Shown piece by piece: positions 1-14,979 of a DNA stretch of 64,000 nt. Position 1 is the first letter of the stretch. Each line of letters starts with the position of its first letter. Origin of the DNA: Syngnathus acus (taxonomy: Eukaryota; Chordata; Actinopteri; Syngnathiformes; Syngnathidae); NCBI RefSeq assembly GCF_901709675.1, contig NC_051095.1:741001-805000 (forward strand). Reading direction: 5' to 3'. The position numbers were made by a program, and so were the translations under genes. The notes under the pieces are model-generated. The model made no database searches and was not told where the DNA came from. It saw only the letters and a program-made list of their open reading frames with translations.

Positions 1-257
1 TGATTGCTTAATGAGGAGCCGATGATAAATAATCATGTCGCCTTTCCAAGCTAGGTATCGAGACTCGCGAAAACCGCTGATACCGACCGCTGGAACTTCA
101 AGTAAAGAAATCTGACATGGAGTTTGGTGTTGGAATCCGCCAAGTGAAATTCTCTTTTTGTGTCAGTTTGACCTTCAACCCTGAGCGGGAGGGAGGGACA
201 AATCAGCCACTTTTAAAAAGGTGTTTTAAGAAGTTGAAAATGCGGCTCGCCGCTCAC

Positions 258-3609
<3,352 letters not shown>

Positions 3610-4560
3610 CGCCGCCGACCCGCACCAGGAAGACCCGGAGTAATCCGTCACGCACCTGGATGACGACGGCGAGGGACGGGGGAGGGACGCTGGCCGTCGG
3701 GGTGGGGCGGGCGGGCGCACCAAAGGGACCTTCTCAGAAACCAGGGAGTCCCGATCCACGCCAGAGTCCGGAAGGTGCGATCCCTCCGGAGCGATGATGG
3801 AGATCTTTGAGAGCTTCAACGCTCCACGCCGCCAACTTGGAGGAGGAGGAGGAGGAGGGCAGCGGGAGCCGAGCAGCGGGGCATCCCCGAGGGGGTGCGA
3901 GCGTTGCGGTGCGGTGCCGTGCGGGGGGAGCTTGGATGAAGGCGACCGGCGGCCACGGGAAAAGTCCAAAGACAGAAACAAGCTTTGATAGAACAAGACT
4001 CGCCTTCAAAAGGAGGTCCGCGACGCCACCGAGAGGAGGAGTGATGGGGAGGGGGGGGCTGGCTAAGGCGAGGGGGTGGGGGGGCCGAGGCGGATTGGCG
4101 CTAACAACCCCCACCCCCCCGGCCCCGTCTCCGACGCATCCCGGGGGAAGAGCTCCTTCCTCCTCTTCTTCCTCGTTCTCCGGGACGGACGCTCGGATCT
4201 CCCGCGGGACCCGAGGGGGCGTGCGCTCCTCTCCGTATACGGTGGCCTCATTTGAATACCAGTGCCGTCCCCGCTTCCCATTGGACGTCGCGGCCCGCTC
4301 GGCGCTCCCCGTGGCCGTGCACGCTGCAAAAAATGCCGCGCAAGTTGGCAGGCTCACGCAAATTGGACGGCAAGTGGAATCTGTTTTGAGCGGAGGAGAT
4401 CGGAATGAGGGGGGACAGGAAATGAAATTGACTGAGCAGACCTCTGGCATGGGCGTTTGGGCGCTTGGATTGTTTGAAGGCTCGCGCAGGGCTCGCCTCT
4501 GATTGGCTGTCCGCGGCTGCCACATCACAGCCCCGGCCGGCTGCGTTTGCCCACGCTGCA
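3610..4560 (-). promoter_or_regulatory. GC-rich 5' region of ebf4
   Basis: The stretch upstream of the ebf4 start codon is strongly GC- and CpG-rich compared with the AT-rich DNA on both sides, with several G and C runs. This is what a CpG-island promoter and 5' UTR of a developmental transcription factor would look like. No TATA box or exact start site could be fixed. Long ORFs on both strands here have no recognisable domain and probably reflect base composition. Confidence 0.45.
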
Positions 4561-6500
4561 AAAAATGTCACGCTGAGAGCAGAGCGCTTCGAATCCCGAC
4601 AGTAAAAATGTCAAATGGTTTGTCCTTCAAGTTGACGATGAACTCGACTTTGTCAATCTTTCTCCTCAGAAAGGGACAGGACGTGCACTTTGTGGGCAGG
4701 AAGTGGAAGAAGCTGAGATCCAAATGGAGCCCATTTGTACAACTGATCGGGTTTTGGAACGTTTGGTGTTGGGCAGATGAAAAAGCAGCAGAATGAGTTG
4801 GATGAAACGGAGCGCGTGGCGCATTAATATAAACAATGATCTTTTTTTTTTCCCCCCACTGCGTTATGACTTCTTTTTTTTTTTTTCCTCCTCATAATGA
4901 TGTCCTCACACATGTACACTGTCGCATGTTGAAGATAAAAAGTCACATTTAACATCAAGAAACATTAATCGTACAGATTTATGTTTTTTCTCTCGGCTAA
5001 AGCTTCCAAACGTTTTTGTTGTCCTTTTTTTTTTTCCTGACAGGTTCCTTCCATAAAGAAAGCACAACAGCAACAAAAGACTCATTTGGAGCAAGTTTTT
5101 GTTTGGCGCGAGCGATTGAGAGATGAAAAAAGGAAGACTGCACCATCTTGTGGTTCGACCAAGAACTACAAAGAAATGGCTCCACATAGGACGCCTGGGC
5201 ACGAAATTTAAAAATAAAAACAGGTCCTGTTTTTATTTGTATGTTTTTAGTCAAAACATTGAAAAACAAAATATTTATTAAAATAATTTAAAATAGTTAA
5301 ATATTGATTTCAACTATTTACATATTTATAAGAGTGAGGATATTACGGACGCAAACTCTTCCAATGAGTGAGTGACATCATCGATGAGGTCAAAGCGTTA
5401 GGACTGTCCCTTCTTGACTTGATTATCCTGCGCTTCTCAACTATTCTTTCAAATTCCCTCTTTTTGTGACTATATCAGAAATAAGCCGTTATTGCTAGCA
5501 AGTGGCACGATTGTTGATGATGTCAAAGTTGCATGGACTGGAAATGAGCTTGCTGCAAGACGGACGGCATGAATTTATGCAAGATGACATGAAATGACAC
5601 ACAAAGGCGGCTTCAGTCACGACAGGCTGGGGAGGGTTGAATGAATGAATGAATGAATGAAAAATGGGACTTGTGGAGGGGGGGGGGGGGGGGAGTCGCA
5701 GCTGCACTGGGAGCCGCTGGGACCAGTACCGCCAGCGCCAGCGGCACCAGCAGCACCGTCAGACGCCACACCATGAAAAGGTGAAAGGTACGTTTATTTT
5801 TGCTTGATGGTCGGTCACATGTTCTAAAAATGTCAGGAAAAGCCTGCTGGAACATATCAACTTTATTAAATCGGACGCACTTTGAACTGCTGATTTCCAC
5901 CGATATGAGAATTTAATTCTCAGCACCGATGTAACATTTGTTGTTTTTTCATTCCCCTCTCAAAAAGATGTATTTGTTTTTTAGTTGCGCTACGGTTAAA
6001 GTCTCTTAGTCATCTTACAACTCTGAACCGACAAGTCATGAACGATTATAGTTTGAAATCACCATACCGGGCGGGTCACGCTAACTTTTCAAGCCAGTCA
6101 TCATCCGACTCAACTCTCACTTGTGTCCCGCCCGCCACATTCTTGTCCACACCCACCTTTCACGCACACGCCGTCACGCAACCCGATGAACTTTGTCAAC
6201 GTGTCTTTTGTTCTGTAAGGTTCAACAAGACAAAGTCGGTTTGTGCAGGCAGGCACGCACGCACACACACACACGTGTATAGACTGGCACACACACACAC
6301 AGAGGCACGCACATACAGAGAGAAACACAAATACTGTACACTTGGAAACAAATTCACAAACACACACAAAACAACACATATTTACTGACATAGACAAAGA
6401 TAAAAAACACTGCACAAAAACAGACGAACACACACAAAAATACTCAAAATATTTATTCATCGCTCATTTTATTTATATTGTTATTTTTTGTGTATTATTT
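4561..6500. other. Intergenic stretch, no gene seen
   Basis: AT-rich spacer between the ebf4 promoter region and the kcnj10 side. It contains a short GAAT repeat near 5638-5662, a G run near 5677-5692 and AC-rich simple sequence at 6250-6440. No open frame with exon signals or a recognisable domain was found. Confidence 0.5.
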
Positions 6501-6529
6501 ATTGTTTGTGCCTTCTTGTTTTTATTTTG

Positions 6530-6647
6530 TGTCGTCTACTTGTATGTCTCGTCACCGTGGGATAGAGGAAACGGAATTTCGGTTTCTTTGTGTGTCTCGA
6601 CATATGAAGGGATTGACAATAAAGCTGACTTTGACTTTGAAATATGA
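6530..6647 (+). mobile_element. Probable 3' end of a non-LTR retrotransposon
   Basis: The segment ends in a phrase of the kind gacaataaagctgactttga followed by a short TTTGAC-type tail. I recognise this as a common dispersed 3' end in fish genomes, probably of LINE origin. Only the tail is present; no reverse transcriptase frame is near. Family assignment is from memory of the pattern and is tentative. Confidence 0.45.
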
Positions 6648-6802
6648 AAGACATTATACATGTAATGCACACAAAATCAAATATACACACAGCAGCTCAT
6701 ATACACGCACAAACATAAAGTCACGGAAAAAGCGCAAACATATCGCAAGTAGGCACGCACACGAAAATTTACATTCGGGATGGAGGGGGCAACCGTTTAT
6801 AT

Positions 6803-7142
6803 CAGGGGTGTCAAAGTCATTTTTTTGGCGGGCCACATTGTAGTCATAACTTCTTTCGGAGGGCCATTACGACTGTCAACCCAAATCAATGTATGAGCAC
6901 CTCATATTATATACGGTAAAAGCTACAAAACAAACGGACAAATAACTCCTTTTCAAATCAGACGAGTAAGAACAGGTCAAATAATTAAAATTTAAAAAAA
7001 AAGATACTATTGAAAGTGAAGACAATTTGCAATTCTAGTCATGACACACGAATTTGATGCACAATTTGTCTTGGCGGGCCACATCAAATGATGTGGCGGG
7101 CCGTATCAGGCCCCCGGCCGGGCCTTGACTTTGACATCGGTG
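6803..7142. mobile_element. hAT-like miniature element (MITE)
   Basis: A 340-bp segment begins caggggtgtcaaagtca and ends with tgactttgacatcggtg, whose reverse complement is caccgatgtcaaagtca. The ends are therefore imperfect terminal inverted repeats of the CAGGGGTGTCAAA type seen in non-autonomous hAT elements of fish. Internally it has the repeated word ggcgggccac near both ends and no coding capacity. I could not see a clear 8-bp target duplication. Confidence 0.65.
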
Positions 7143-7286
7143 GCACCGCACATTTCCTCAACACGTATGATAAAAATAACATTTGTGGGTTGTTGTTGGG
7201 CAATATTTGTATATATTTTAAGTTTCCAATGTATGTAGAACAGAAACAATGCTCAACTACACAAATCAAAAGCACCTGCCACCATT

Positions 7287-7287
<1 letters not shown>

Positions 7288-7321
<34 letters not shown>
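7288..7321. repeat. Poly-A run, about 33 bp
   Basis: A pure A homopolymer. It may mark the tail of an old retroposed sequence, but no recognisable body precedes it. Confidence 0.9.
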
Positions 7322-7325
<4 letters not shown>

Positions 7326-7943
7326 AGCTAGCGCAAAGCGCCAAACCAACATTGAGGGAAAGAACTCATTTTCACAAAATTCAATTTGGTCAAACATTTC
7401 ACTTGTATATCTTCCTGTACATCCAATGAAGAAGTCGGCTGGCTGGCTGACTCACCTGTGTGTGCCCGACGTGGCTCGTCCAATTAAGCCGCCACACGTG
7501 ATTGTAAAACGCTTAAGCCTTGAATTGTTCCCGTTTAAAACTCCGTGCGGTAGCCATGACACACACTTCTTCACGAGTTCAGCTTCAATGTTTGAAGGCG
7601 GTGCTAAGCGATGCCTGCCACCTTGTGGTTAAAACCGGTACGACATACGTCCAAACTTCAGCAACAAGAAATGCTTGTTTGTTCACAAATAAATTCAGCG
7701 CCACTCGAAGGATGGCCGAAGGCCGCCGCCAGGTTCCCATCTCTGATGCACAGAGACACTTCAAATAAAAAAATTAAAACAATTTGGGTTAAAAATTTGG
7801 ACTGACCCAACCTTAATGGACTCAACTTCCTGGGTGGGTCCAATTCTCAACCCAAATTGTTTCATTTTTTTATTTCAATCGTGCATTTCAAGGGTGTAGG
7901 AGACATCAGCGCATGTTGTCACGCCACCTCCTCCCATACTCAG

Positions 7944-9405
7944 ATGATAAGCCACTCCCACACGGTGCCGCTGCTGAGCCCGGCGGCCGAGGGCTCGGGC
8001 GAAGGGCAGCGCCGCTGCCGCGTTTTTTCCAAAGACGGGCGCAGCAACGTGCTGATCGAGCACGTGAGAGGACGCCGGGCGCTCTACCTGCGCGACCTCT
8101 GGACGACCTTCCTGGACATGCAGTGGCGCTACAAGTTCTTCTTGTTCTGCGCCACATTCGCCGGCACCTGGTTTCTTTTTGGCTTGCTGTGGTATCTGGT
8201 GGCCGCCGTGCACGGCGACTTGCCAGGTGAGTGGAACGCTTAGCGGCTGGCGTAACGCACAAAAATGAAAAAACCTTCTCCCTTCAGACTCCGGCTGGGC
8301 CTCCAACCACACGCCGTGCGTGACGGAGGTGCGTACGCTGACGGGCGCCTTCCTCTTCTCGCTGGAGTCGCAGACCACCATCGGTTACGGCTCACGCGTC
8401 ATCACGGAGGAGTGTCCGGCCGCCATCGTGCTGCTCATCTTCCAGCTGGTGGTCACCATGGTGATGGAGATCTTCATCACCGGCACTTTCCTGGCCAAGG
8501 TGAGCCCTGAGCGGCGGCCGGCCGGCCACCGGCGCCCTCGTCACCCGTTTCCTGTGCCGGCAGGTGGCGCGGCCCAAGAAGCGCGGCGAGACGGTCAAGT
8601 TCAGCCAGCACGCCGTGGTGTCCACGCACGAAGGGTGGCCGTGTCTGATGGTGCGTGTGGCCAACATGCGCAAGAGCTTGCTGCTGGGCTGTCAGGTACC
8701 GTCGAGCCTTGCGAACGCGCCATTCCATTACGGCGCGCTAACTCGCGGTCGCTAGTCCAACCGACGCGTAGCAATAACATCTCGGCCGTGTTGCCGTTCA
8801 GGTGACGGGGAAGCTGCTGCAGACGTCGCTGAGCGAGGAGGGCGAGGCCCTGCATTTGGACCAGCGCAACGTTTCCTTCCAGGTGGACACGTCCAGCGAC
8901 AGCCCCTTCCTCATCATCCCGTTGACCTTCTACCACGTCATCGACGACAGCAGCCCCTTGCGAGGCTGGGCCGCCAAAGGTAGGCCCGCCACGAGCAGGT
9001 GACCCAATGCAGGATGAGCATGTCGCCAGTTTGAAAGCCATCAAGCCCCTCCTCCCGTTTGCACTAGGTGGAGGTTGGGCGGCCGACTTTGAGCTGCTGG
9101 TCATCATGAGCGCCACGGTGGAGCCGACGTCGGCCACCTGCCAGGTGCGCACGTCGTACCTCCCCGACGAGATCCTCTGGGGCTACGAATTCCCGCCCGT
9201 CATGTCGCTGTCCACCTCGGGGGGCTACGTGGCCGACTTCACTTTCTTCGACAAGGTCGCCAAAGCCAAAACCCCGCCGCCGGGCAAGGGAGGGACGGAC
9301 CTGGGGAAAAAGAGACCGGAAGAAGACTACAGGGGAGGAGGGCGGGGCCGAGCGAGGCGGAGCCAAGACAGTGGCGCGCTAAGCATGCGGATCAGTAACG
9401 TTTGA
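7944..9405 (+). CDS. kcnj10: Inward-rectifier K+ channel, Kir4.1-like
   Basis: ATP-sensitive inward-rectifier potassium channel subunit; Kir4.1 is the glial and renal K+-buffering channel. Five coding exons: 7944-8226, 8288-8499, 8564-8695, 8802-8979 and 9068-9405, all in phase, giving about 380 residues (human Kir4.1 has 379). The N-terminus carries [11 protein letters not shown], then the slide helix and first membrane helix ([28 protein letters not shown]). The pore has the TIGYG selectivity filter, followed by the second helix and FITGTFLAK. The cytoplasmic part contains ARPKKR (lipid-binding basic patch) and [14 protein letters not shown], and it ends ALSMRISNV, a PDZ ligand almost identical to that of Kir4.1. 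The start ATG at 7944 directly follows a CAG, so a 5' UTR intron probably ends there. A polyadenylation signal AATAAA is at 9532-9537. Unusual: the mammalian coding region is intronless, while four short introns interrupt this one. Confidence 0.93.
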
Positions 9406-9663
9406 CTCGGGCACAGGAAGCGGCATCATGGACTCCCTCCCACCTGGTTTTGCTTGAACCACTAACAAGACACTAAAGTCATTTTCGGAAACTACATTAC
9501 TTTCAACATTAACATTTTACATCCTCAACGTAATAAAGTCTAAATGTCTCGTTTGAGACGCGTGTCCTCCTCAACAATTGCCTTTCCGTATCTGACGAGC
9601 GTCTGTGTTTCTCTGGCCATCTTCTTATTTGTCTCTCTTATCTGTTTACCTCTATCAAGCTGT

Positions 9664-9970
9664 CTTCTGGCAGCTAGCTAACCAGCTAGCTAGCTAGCTA
9701 GCTAGCAAGCGAACTATCTAGCGAACAGCTAGTGAACCAGGCAGCTAGCTTGCCAGCTAGCTAACAGCTGGTTAGCCAACTAACCAGCTAGCCAGCTAGA
9801 GACTATGGGTCTGTCTGTGGGTGGATCTGTCTCCTGCCAGCTAGCTAACCAGCTAGTGAGCGAACAGCTAGCTAACCAGCTAGCTAGCTAGACACTACAC
9901 GTCTGTCTGTGGATCTGTCTCTAGCAGTCTGTCTGTCTTGTCTGTCTGTATTTATCATGTATCTAGCTAG
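9664..9970. repeat. TAGC/CTAG-rich degenerate tandem repeat
   Basis: About 300 bp just downstream of kcnj10 built from imperfect copies of gctagctaaccagctag, interspersed with gtctgtctgt words. The core CTAG/GCTAGC word is palindromic, so the strand could form many small hairpins. Nothing gene-like overlaps it. The remaining spacer to 10713 shows no recognisable feature. Confidence 0.8.
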
Positions 9971-10713
9971 CGAGTTTGCGACCCAATCCGATTGACCCAA
10001 TGTTGGTTGATATCCGTGTCCAGGATCTGGAGCTGTCTGGCTAGCAGCTGTCGATCAATCTTGCTATCCATCCATCTGTCACACTTTCTTCCTAGCAGTC
10101 CATCTTACGTACAACTAAAGACTTTCACAGTCCCAGACACACAACTGAAAGTCGGAAGGGAGTTTTTGTTTTATTGGGGTCACAGAGCGCTCCCGTTATC
10201 TTGAATGTTGAATCTAAATCAGTAATCTCTTTTTTTTTTTTTACATCAATCGTTTCTTAGTCTTGGCCCCAGGATAAAAACTTGTTTGCTCATCAAATCT
10301 GTCAGTCTCTGTGGTGACATGAGACAAAAGATAAACTCTAACCAACTAGAACAGGAAACTTAACCAGATCCGGTGTTTCTTTCTGCATCTTCCTCTCGTT
10401 TTTCTTCTTTTTTAATTTTATCTGCACAAATTGTTTCTTCGATTGAGGCAGCTGTAGCCAAAAGCCTCGCCTTCTCCCATTTGAGAAGAACATGATGGGA
10501 AAGGTTTTCCAAAGGTCTTCTCAGTCTTGCGACATTAGGGAAATGGAGCACTGCTAGGGTTTCACTTTTTGCCACAAGTTTCCGCCCTACTTTTAATAAT
10601 AAGGATGTGGTAAAAGACAGAAGCTCCGCCCCTTTTGAGCTTCCAAGTCTTTGAGACGCGTGGACAGTCCCCAGGGGCCAGGGTGGAGTCGGCGCTAAAG
10701 TTGAAACTGCAAG

Positions 10714-12453
10714 ATGGTCGCTGATGGCCGGAGCTACTTCCTGTGCTACGGCAGCGCGTGGCTCCTGCTGGTGAGCCTCCACGGTACGTCTTTTGGAACG
10801 ACAAAGTCTCGTCGCGTAAAATAAAAACGCTGCAGAGTGTTGATATTGATTTGCTTATGTCAGCCGGTCTGTACCGTCGCACTTCCTCTTTGCTTCCAGA
10901 GCGTCGTCGTTGTTCCTCTTTGTAGGAGCAAATAGAGACACGGGAGCTTGCCGACAATCTTGCATTTTAACAACCCGTCGATGGATGCGCGACGTTGAAA
11001 AAAATCCTCTCGAGATGTGATGCTCCGCATGCTGCTCTGTATGATTTGGTTGTTTTAATGAACTGCAAAAACATGTTGCGATCGTCACGTACGTCGTAAA
11101 CATACCTCGGTCGGCCTTACCTTTGTTAGCTTCCCATTGATGCCGCTGTTGTCGTTCTTCTTTGCAGAAGCGTCGGGATGCCGACGAGTCATCCACGGAC
11201 GAGCCGGCGACACGGTGGAGATGTCGTCGTGTTTACCGAGAAAAAACGTCACCTTTGCCCGTTGGAACTACCGAGGCAGTAAGGTGGCGTCCTCCTCAGA
11301 CGGCGTCGTCGAGGCGAGCCGCTTCGCCGGAAGAGTGGACCTCGACCCCCGTGACTTCAATCTGACACTGAGGGGCGTGAGTCTGGAGGACTCTGGCAAC
11401 TTCAGTTTTGTGTCGGCGGTCAACGACCAGCAGCGAGATACGGTGCAAGTCACGCTAAGAGTTCACGGTAACGCCTCAAAGAACACAGCAACTTAGTGAG
11501 ACGTGGGTGTGTGACTTATTTCGTTGCATGCAAGAAACGTAAGTTCGGCTGAAACAAATCATGTGTGCGCGTGTCGCACACTATGCGACGTGCTCATCAA
11601 CAGATATGGGTGAGAATAAAACCCAAGCAAGAGTTCAATCAACTTTTTTTCCCTCTAGAGGTTATAACGGCAAAACCTACGGTGAGCGTCAATGCCTCGT
11701 GGCGGGCCGCCAACCGCTCGTGCAGCGTCCTGCTGCGCTGCAGCGCCTCCGCCAGCGAGGGGCCGCTGGAGTACGAGTGGCGGGTGGGGAACCGAAGCCT
11801 GAGCGGCCCGCGGCATTGGGTCAGCATGGCGCCGCGGGGCGCCGCCACCCAGGTCACCTGCACCGTTTCCAACCTTGTGAGCGCCAAGTCCGCCAGCGCC
11901 TCCGTGACGTGCGCCAACGACACGGCCGACGTCATGTCGGCGACAGGTGACAAACGGGTCAATCTTGCCCCCCCCCCCCCCTTACGAGTGCGTCAATGAT
12001 GAAATCACAGTTTCAGATCCCATGAGCTTTACGGTCAAACTCAGCGCGGCGGCGGGAGCCTTCTGTCTGCTCGTCTTGGTGGCCGCGATAGTCACCGTCG
12101 ATTGTCACCGACGCCGCAGGCGCCGGCGATCAAGTGAGAACAGCCTTCCTAACTTACCACTGATCTCTCACAAACAAAAATATTCTCTTGCTAAAATACT
12201 CACATTCACCTAAATCACTCTCAGGAACTTTTAAGTCATCTTATTGCTATGGCAGATCCCATCTCACTTTTCTATGTTGTTTTATTGACTTTCTGTTTGC
12301 AACGCCACAGGCAGGAAGTTTGAGGAGGCGACGGTCTACGCGGACATTGGCGACGTGGCGCCGAACTACGTTAGGGAGCCACGCGGGACGGCGCCGTTGC
12401 ACCCCGTGCAGACGGTCTATGACGAGCTCCAGCCAAGCCGCATGGCCTTGTAA
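10714..12453 (+). CDS. SLAM-family-like receptor with ITSM-type tail
   Basis: Type I membrane receptor of the CD2/SLAM immunoglobulin group, which usually works in leucocyte adhesion and signalling. Five exons: 10714-10783 (signal peptide, SAWLLLVSLHG), 11168-11467 (V-type Ig domain), 11659-11946 (C2-type Ig domain), 12017-12133 (membrane helix AGAFCLLVLVAAIVTV, then a run of Arg) and 12311-12453 (tail). The total is about 305 residues, all phase 1 junctions. The V domain ends EDSGNFSFVS, with no cysteine where the second canonical one would be, as is usual in SLAM V domains. The C2 domain has extra cysteines (CSVLLRC, VTCTVS, VTC). The tail holds TVYADI, a TxYxxI immunoreceptor switch motif, and TVYDEL, a related motif. 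AATAAA is at 12494. The neighbourhood (kcnj10, arhgef11) matches the human 1q23 SLAM region. Which SLAM member it corresponds to cannot be decided. Confidence 0.83.
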
Positions 12454-12918
12454 GAGCACGGCCCTTAATGCGCCATTTTGTGGCGGCGGCTGAAATAAAC
12501 AACCTCAAAAAGCGCAGCTACGTAAAGTGCAAGTCCCAGGTTGGGTTAAGCTAGTTAAAAGTCAAACACCTTGCCTTATCTTTGTATATTGTAGTTTACT
12601 TTATTGTCTCCTCAAATAAACCACGTGAGCACAATGCACAACATGCAATTTTGCTTTCTTTTGTTTGACAAAATCTTGCGAATGTAGAGCGTCAGATTAA
12701 GAGGTCATCAAACAAATGAATACTCAAGTCAAGTTCACATACCTGAAACACAAGTTCACCTTTCCACCACCCAAGATAAGATTACGGGATGTCGGTACGG
12801 GTGTGGACAATTTTGAAATTCAATCTTATTGGTTACAAAACAACTGCAGGAAATGAATAAAGCACCACCAATACTTTCCGCATGCAACATAGTCCAACAA
12901 TGACAAAAACAAAAGCAT

Positions 12919-14979
12919 CTATCCTTTGTCCTCTTCTTCTGCTCCTCTTCCTTCTCCCCCTCCTTCATCTGTTCAGAAAATATCAAACTCATCATGAGTG
13001 GATTTTTAACAACTCTTTTTGAGTTTGTGTGTGTGCATGCGTGCGTGCGTGTTTAAAGTGTGTGGAAGGCTCGTTCCTAAGAGCCGATGAAGTACTTTTT
13101 GTCCAAAACCCACCATTATTGGAAAGAAAAGATCAAAATTGTCTGAATGGTTTATGCTAGCTTACCTTGTTGATGCTTAGGTGGAGGATAATGGTAATGT
13201 TGGTGAGCCACGATGTTAGCGCTTCCTGTTTTCGACCCTGTTAGGATAAAATAACAAAGATAAGAGCTTTACAACAACAATGTCGTTTTTCTTTCAAGCT
13301 AGCTGCATGCCTTTACGACAGATGCTAAGCTAACATGTGTAGAGCGTGGCATTTGAAGCAACTCACTCTCCTGTTCCATTGTTTTGATGGCAAAGTTGCC
13401 CCTGCCAACATGGCCGCCAAGCTGCCACACTTTTCGTAGTCCGCTCCAGTCTACTCTTAATTCTGACGAGAGAACACTCACCTCTCAAGCGCTTTAGTAG
13501 GACAGCCATCAGAACACCGCCGCCAACGATTCCCGCCAAGACGCAAAGGCTGATCCGAAGCCGAGGCCAGCGCCCGGATGCCGTCGCACCTGTCCACGCA
13601 AAAGGCGGAGCTTGCTCAAAACAGCAACTCATCAGCCATACCGGCCGGCCGGGGAGGGAGCCTTACACTCCACGCTAATGCTGTCGGAGGCCTTCTCTGT
13701 ATTGCGGCTGGAGGTACACGTGAAGAGTGTGATGTTGCGGACATTGGCCAGAAGAACCTTGGCGTCAAGGTCAAACTTATTGTAGGCAATCCCAAGGGGG
13801 GGTTCCAGAGTCCAGGAGAGATTGCCATCCAAATCCAGAGATAAACAGTGCAGCCCCACCCAGCAGCCGCCGTCCGAATTCACAGAGAACAGCGTGCTGA
13901 TGCTCGGTTTCCGGAGGTGTTCTGAGAGGGAGGGGACAACAAATTAGCTGTAAGCTAACTAGTTGGTGAGCTAATTGGTTATAGGCCAACTAGCTCATTG
14001 TTATTGCATGTAAGAATAAAATGGCTAACGAGCTTGCTAGCTAGCTCATTGTTATTGCATTTAAGAATAGAATTACTAACGAGCTTAACGCTAACTAGCG
14101 CAGCGCACTAGCTAGTACCATGTGGCGGATGTTAGCTGTATGCTCATGCGGGGCCTGGCAAATTACTTTTCACCATCAGCGTCACCACTCTCTCCATGGT
14201 GCGCTTCTTTGTGTCCACTATCTCCACGCTGTAGTCCACGGCGTCCGCCTGGGTCACATTGCGTATCGTTAGGTCGCCTGAGGATAATGGCAGACGGCGT
14301 CAAACCACACTTCTGATTCGGAGGGAATTTTGTTGTTTTCTTTTTGACATTCAATTGCTTTAATCAGTTTGCTAACACACACACAAAAAAGGGTTGCCGG
14401 TGCTCACCTGATGAAGCGTTGAGAGTTAGTCGTCCCTTGAACAGGAAGAAGCGGTCGGTGTTTATCTTCCCGCTGTGAAAGGTGGCGATCCAAGTCTGGT
14501 TGGAAAACACAGACCACGTGATGGACAATAGCTCCTGGGACGAGTTGCCGCTGGAGGACAGAGTGACTGTGTCGCCCTCGTAGGCTACTTTCTGGAGATG
14601 AAGCACTGCAAGCACATTTGGTCCCACACAATAGATCTCAAAAGCACGTCATTTGATGGCATGGTATAAGAGAGGGTCCACTCACCGTTAGCGGCTGCTC
14701 CAAAGAAGGACCCGAGCAAAACCAACACGAATGCCAGAGCGAAGTCTGTTGTAATGAAGGCAACAATAAAACGAAAAAAATGGAGTGGAGCTTTTGTGTT
14801 TGGTCAAATGACACCGCCTAACATCACAGCAGCACATGAGATCATTTCTGGTCCCATCGCATAACCATCTATGCTGGAGCGCATCTCATCTGAAAAGAAG
14901 CAGACTACGCCCTGAACTGGTCACTAGTGTTTGTGTTTATATGGTTCTTACCTTGAACAACGACCACTTGGAGAATCAT
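12919..14979 (-). CDS. Second CD2/SLAM-type Ig receptor, no switch motif
   Basis: Eight exons on the minus strand with continuous phase-1 junctions: 14952-14979, 14686-14745, 14408-14605, 14167-14277, 13667-13921, 13482-13589, 13166-13237 and 12919-12968, about 293 residues. The first two exons encode the signal peptide (FALAFVLVLLGSFFGAAANG). The V-type domain is split by an intron and lacks the canonical disulfide (TVTLSSSGN, then QADAVDYSVEIVD). The C2 domain has four cysteines (GGCWVGLHCL, FTCTSS, VEC), as in CD2/SLAM proteins. The membrane helix is ISLCVLAGIVGGGVLMAVLL. The tail is short, with HQHYHYPPPKHQQ followed by an acidic Gly/Glu end, and has no TxYxxV/I motif. The gene faces the ITSM-bearing gene tail to tail with about 470 bp between stop codons. 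Exact orthology is unclear, and a mini-exon near 13370 cannot be excluded. Confidence 0.78.

Noticed and set aside
3734-4561. Long ORFs on both strands upstream of ebf4
   Set aside because: The GC-rich base composition explains the lack of stop codons. The predicted proteins are low complexity (Pro/Arg/Ser/Glu) with no domain, and the region fits a promoter and 5' UTR.
7875-8381. 168-codon minus-strand ORF over kcnj10
   Set aside because: It is antisense to kcnj10 exons whose sense translation is an unmistakable Kir channel.
13370-13376. Four-base mini-exon GAGA in the second Ig receptor
   Set aside because: It has splice-like flanks (ACAG before, GTGAG after), but including it breaks the phase that the flanking exons share.
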